Shown piece by piece: positions 61,401 through 64,000 of a stretch of 64,000 bases of DNA; the stretch's first letter is position 1; each line of letters begins with the position of its first letter. This DNA comes from Chlorella sorokiniana. Lineage: Eukaryota; Chlorophyta; Trebouxiophyceae; Chlorellales; Chlorellaceae. The notes under the pieces were generated by a model, which ran no database searches, was not told where the DNA came from, and saw nothing but the letters and a program-made list of their open reading frames with translations. The position numbers and the translations under genes were made by a program. The stretch covers positions 744,001-808,000 of the forward strand of contig CP084617.1 of the NCBI GenBank assembly GCA_025917655.1, written 5' to 3'.

Positions 61401-64000
61401 CAGGCAGCAGTTGTGGCTGCAGTCAGCATGCTCAGCATGGGTGCGCAGGGCCTGGCGGGAGCCGCACCTTGAAGCTTGGCGCCACAGCCGCCTGCAGCTT
61501 CCTGAGCTCCAGCCTGGCGGGGTCCTCGGCGGCGGCATCCGGCCACAGCAGCGCCGCCGCCACCAGCGGATCCTCCAGCCGGCCGCCCAGCCTCAAGCCT
61601 GCAGAGCAAGATGTGCGGCGGGAGCACGCGATTGGTGGCTGGCAGCCGACACTCTGCCAGCACAGCTGGGAAGTAGTGGTGCAGACAGCAGCGTGGATTC
61701 CCTGTTTCCTGTTCTGCAAGCACGCCCCCTGACTTGCCCAGGCTCAGCAGCTCGGGCAGCGCCTCCACTGCCCCATAGCAGACCAGCTTGGGCGTCCCGC
61801 GGGCCAGCACAGCGCGCACAGCGTCCAGCAGCGTGCCGCCGATCCACTCCACCTGGCGCGACAGGTGGGCTTCTGCTGGGGGAGGGGGGCACCATCCATT
61901 CGGCAGCTGTGGCTCAGAGGCACCACCGCCTGGGCCACGGCAGAGCGGCTCTGACAAGACAGGCAGGCACACACGCAAACCGCTGGCAGCACGCCTGACA
62001 GGTCAGCAGGCGACAGGTCAGCAGAAGCTGACCTGTCAGTTCCAAGTAGAAGGCCTGCTGGGAGTCCCAGTACACCGCCAGCCCCTGCAGGCGCTGCAGG
62101 TCCAGGCCGGCAGCCCCGCCGCCGCCCGCGCTCTGCTGCTGGCGGCCGCCCATGGCCGCCGCCGCCGCCGCTGCCGACACCTCGCCGTCGGTCAGCGTGT
62201 GGGCGGCCAGCGAGAAGCTGGGCTGCGCTGCCCAGCTGACGAAGAACTGCTCCAGCTGGAGGGCGGGCGTTCGGGGGCGCAGCTCGGTCACCCTGCACAC
62301 CAGAACGCGTAAGTGGCAGGCTTGTGGCTTAATCTGCTCTCAGGCCAAGCAGAGTGCCGTGCTGCAGGCAGCAGCAGGTGCTGTTGCACATATTTTTTGC
62401 AATGCGCCCACCTGATCACACCCTGCGTCCACTGCAGCCGGGCGGCGGGCGCGACGCTGACCTCTGCTGCCGGCAGCTGGTCGGGGGAGCCGCCAGCCCC
62501 GGCGCCTGGCTGGCCCACCACCTGTGCGATGTGGCGCTGCGGTTGGGGAAGGGAACATGGCGCAGTGGCAGGCTGAGTGAAAAATCGAAAGGGTGAAGCT
62601 CTCCACTTTTGGAGAAAGTAGACTGTACACCACTGTAAGCGAGGTAACGACTGTCGGACACACCTGGATGTGCTCCTCATCCTCAGGCGACAAATCATCC
62701 TCGACGCTGCCGCCGCCGCCTGCCCGCTCGGCTTCCTCCCCCTGCTGCGCGTCAGGCAGCCCAGGCGCTGCGCCCTCGCCCGTGCCGCCTTGTGGCCGCT
62801 GTTGTGTGAGGGGGCGGCCGTCCCTCGCGCGGTCGGCGGCGGCCGCTGCCTCATCCTCGCGTATGTCGGCCGCCAGCGCCGCCAGCTCCGCCACCTGTCG
62901 CTGCAGGTGGTCCCGCGCCGCCTGGATCAGCGTGCTGGCGGCCCGCGCCGCCATGCACACGGCGGCGTAGTTGGCGGCGGACGCCGACAGCGCGGCGCCC
63001 GAGCTGCGCTGCTGCTGCCGGCTGGCTGAGGAGCGGCTGCGCATCTGCTGGGCGATGGCGGGGGCCAGCACCCGGGCCAGCGCCTGCTCGTCTGCGGTGG
63101 CCACCGCCTGCAGTGAAGGAACGTGGACGCGAAAAACCAGGCATCATGAGGAAGCTACCCGCTGCTTGCCCTGTCTGAGCAAACTCGCGAGTGACGACAG
63201 CGGGGCCTCGAAGCTGGACAGCCATGGGCTGTCGCGCAGTGCCCGTCTTGAAGCACGGGTCAGGGGTAGCAGCCGGCCTGTGTACCTGCGCATCCCGCAG
63301 GCCCGTCTTGAAGAGGGCGCGGGCCTTAGCGGCGTCCATGTCCGGGATCTTCATCAGCGGCAGCAGGTCCTGACGCACGCCCGCCGCCGCCATCTGCGGT
63401 AACAAACACAGGAGGGGATGTGGGGGATTGGCCGCACATTGCATGCTATGGGAACGCGGGTCGGCAAGTTGCAGGGGTGCTGCCGATCACGCAACGCCGC
63501 TCAGCGGCCTCAAGCGTGTCGTTGGGCGGCCTGCCTGGGAGAGGTTGGAGTAGAGGGTGGCCAGCGGCCACCACCCGGCGCTCTCGCACAGCAGCGCCGC
63601 CATGCCCATCCACTTGCCCGCGTCCTGCTGCAGCTTCTGGATCTGGCCGCGCGTGAGGCCTGGCGGGCACGGGCACGGGCACAAAGACAGGCGGCTACTG
63701 GAAGCTCTCCAGGCAGCAGCATGTTACGACGCGCCAACGCCAACGCTGCACAAGCTGACGGGCCGTGATGAAATGCGCCGCAGCCTCACCCCGGGACACA
63801 AAGCCCTCGCGCCCCCACTTGGCCACCACCGCATGCACATCCCGCTCCTGCGTGAGCTCGCTCAGCGCCAGCGCGGCCGCCAGGCGGGCGTGCCGCTGCT
63901 GCACGTCGGCGCCGAGGCTGCGCCCGCTTTGTGCGGCGTGCACGTGGGACAGGGACACGCCCACCGACTCCGCAATCTGCCTGCGCAAGCGCAGGCAAAC
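58431..64000 (-). CDS. DNA polymerase theta/TEBICHI-like protein, C-terminal half (5' end outside window), polymerase motifs degenerate
   Basis: Pol theta joins a helicase to an A-family polymerase for end-joining repair. Visible from 64,000: helicase C-terminal helices (GQIQKLQQDAGKWMGMAALL, GVRQDLLPLMKIPDMDAAKA, RALFKTGLRDAQAVATADEQ), matching POLQ GV..ELIPLM.V....RA..LY.AG. Next is the exonuclease-like domain: LQLEQFFVSWAAQPSFSLAA and GLAVYWDSQQAFYLEL. The thumb follows: FANLECPAALAVLHVNAS and SAYGLPQLDLADESTLVQLL. Motif A reads LLRVDLLHVELAVLAHLSGQ (about 59,440-59,390), keeping Asp and Glu of DYSQIELR. Motif B reads LIRGALVAAVVQCLAHGWSP (about 59,250-59,190): the O-helix Lys and Tyr of RxxxKxxxYG are Val. 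The motif C position reads LVLHLPGSWVARW (about 58,680), with no His-Asp-Glu. The end is read as a stop at 58431. Many introns; exon borders approximate. Confidence 0.75.

Noticed and set aside
58510-61998. Unbroken 1,162-codon ORF on the + strand
   Set aside because: It lies opposite the spliced Pol theta-like gene, is low-complexity Ala/Arg/Pro/Ser and has no family motif. Long antisense ORFs are expected at this GC content.

Overview
This window is nuclear DNA from a green alga, most likely a Chlorella-like trebouxiophyte. It is very GC-rich. Coding sequence is cut by many short GT-AG introns, with a few GC-AG. Several genes end near TGTAA, the usual green-algal poly(A) signal. The protein set is that of a photosynthetic eukaryote: plastid-type ribosomal protein bS6, a DNL-type zinc-finger mtHsp70 escort protein, pyruvate:ferredoxin oxidoreductase and a plant-type Cys glutathione peroxidase. 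I saw no rRNA, tRNA, CRISPR, transposon or virus-derived element. The very long unspliced ORFs opposite the real genes are GC-driven antisense shadows.

Layout. 1-2,691 (-): photolyase with an N-terminal XPA-like domain, 3' end outside the window. 3,580-8,493 (-): nuclear protein with Tudor-like and TFIIS-N-like segments. 9,281-9,599 (+): two-exon metallothionein. 9,893-11,401 (-): ubiquitin C-terminal hydrolase. 11,732-15,074 (-): TPR protein. 16,106-20,412 (-): membrane-anchored SGNH/GDSL-type protein. 21,533-26,487 (+): large TPR protein. 26,858-28,719 (-): unknown membrane protein. 29,159-29,986 (+): Zim17/HEP-like protein. 30,448-38,692 (-): pyruvate:ferredoxin oxidoreductase. 39,317-41,453 (-) and 42,020-44,435 (+): two head-to-head F-box/LRR genes. 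45,261-47,898 (-): glutathione peroxidase, probably with a membrane-anchored N-terminal extension. 49,009-50,281 (-): bS6. 50,646-52,043 (-): possible 2H-phosphoesterase-like protein. 52,785-54,604 (+): NSRP1-like splicing factor. About 54,930-56,000 (+): unknown conserved-looking protein. 56,861-58,018 (-): EAF (ELL-associated factor). 58,431-64,000 (-): C-terminal half of a DNA polymerase theta/TEBICHI-like protein, 5' end outside the window.

The genes are not operonic. Most neighbours are head-to-head, sharing 0.4-1.1 kb upstream regions, or tail-to-tail. Themes present are DNA repair (photolyase-XPA, Pol theta-like), ubiquitin (UCH, two F-box proteins), nuclear RNA and transcription (NSRP1, EAF, Tudor/TFIIS-N), organelle biogenesis (bS6, Zim17), and redox or anaerobic metabolism (GPX, PFOR, metallothionein).

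Three things stand out. First, XPA and photolyase domains are joined in one gene. Second, the Pol theta-like protein has lost the hallmark catalytic residues of its polymerase domain. Third, at 14 places the reading frame breaks exactly at a G or C run and would be restored by one extra base, which points to systematic run-length undercalling in the assembly. Gene models were read by eye, so exon borders are exact only where stated.
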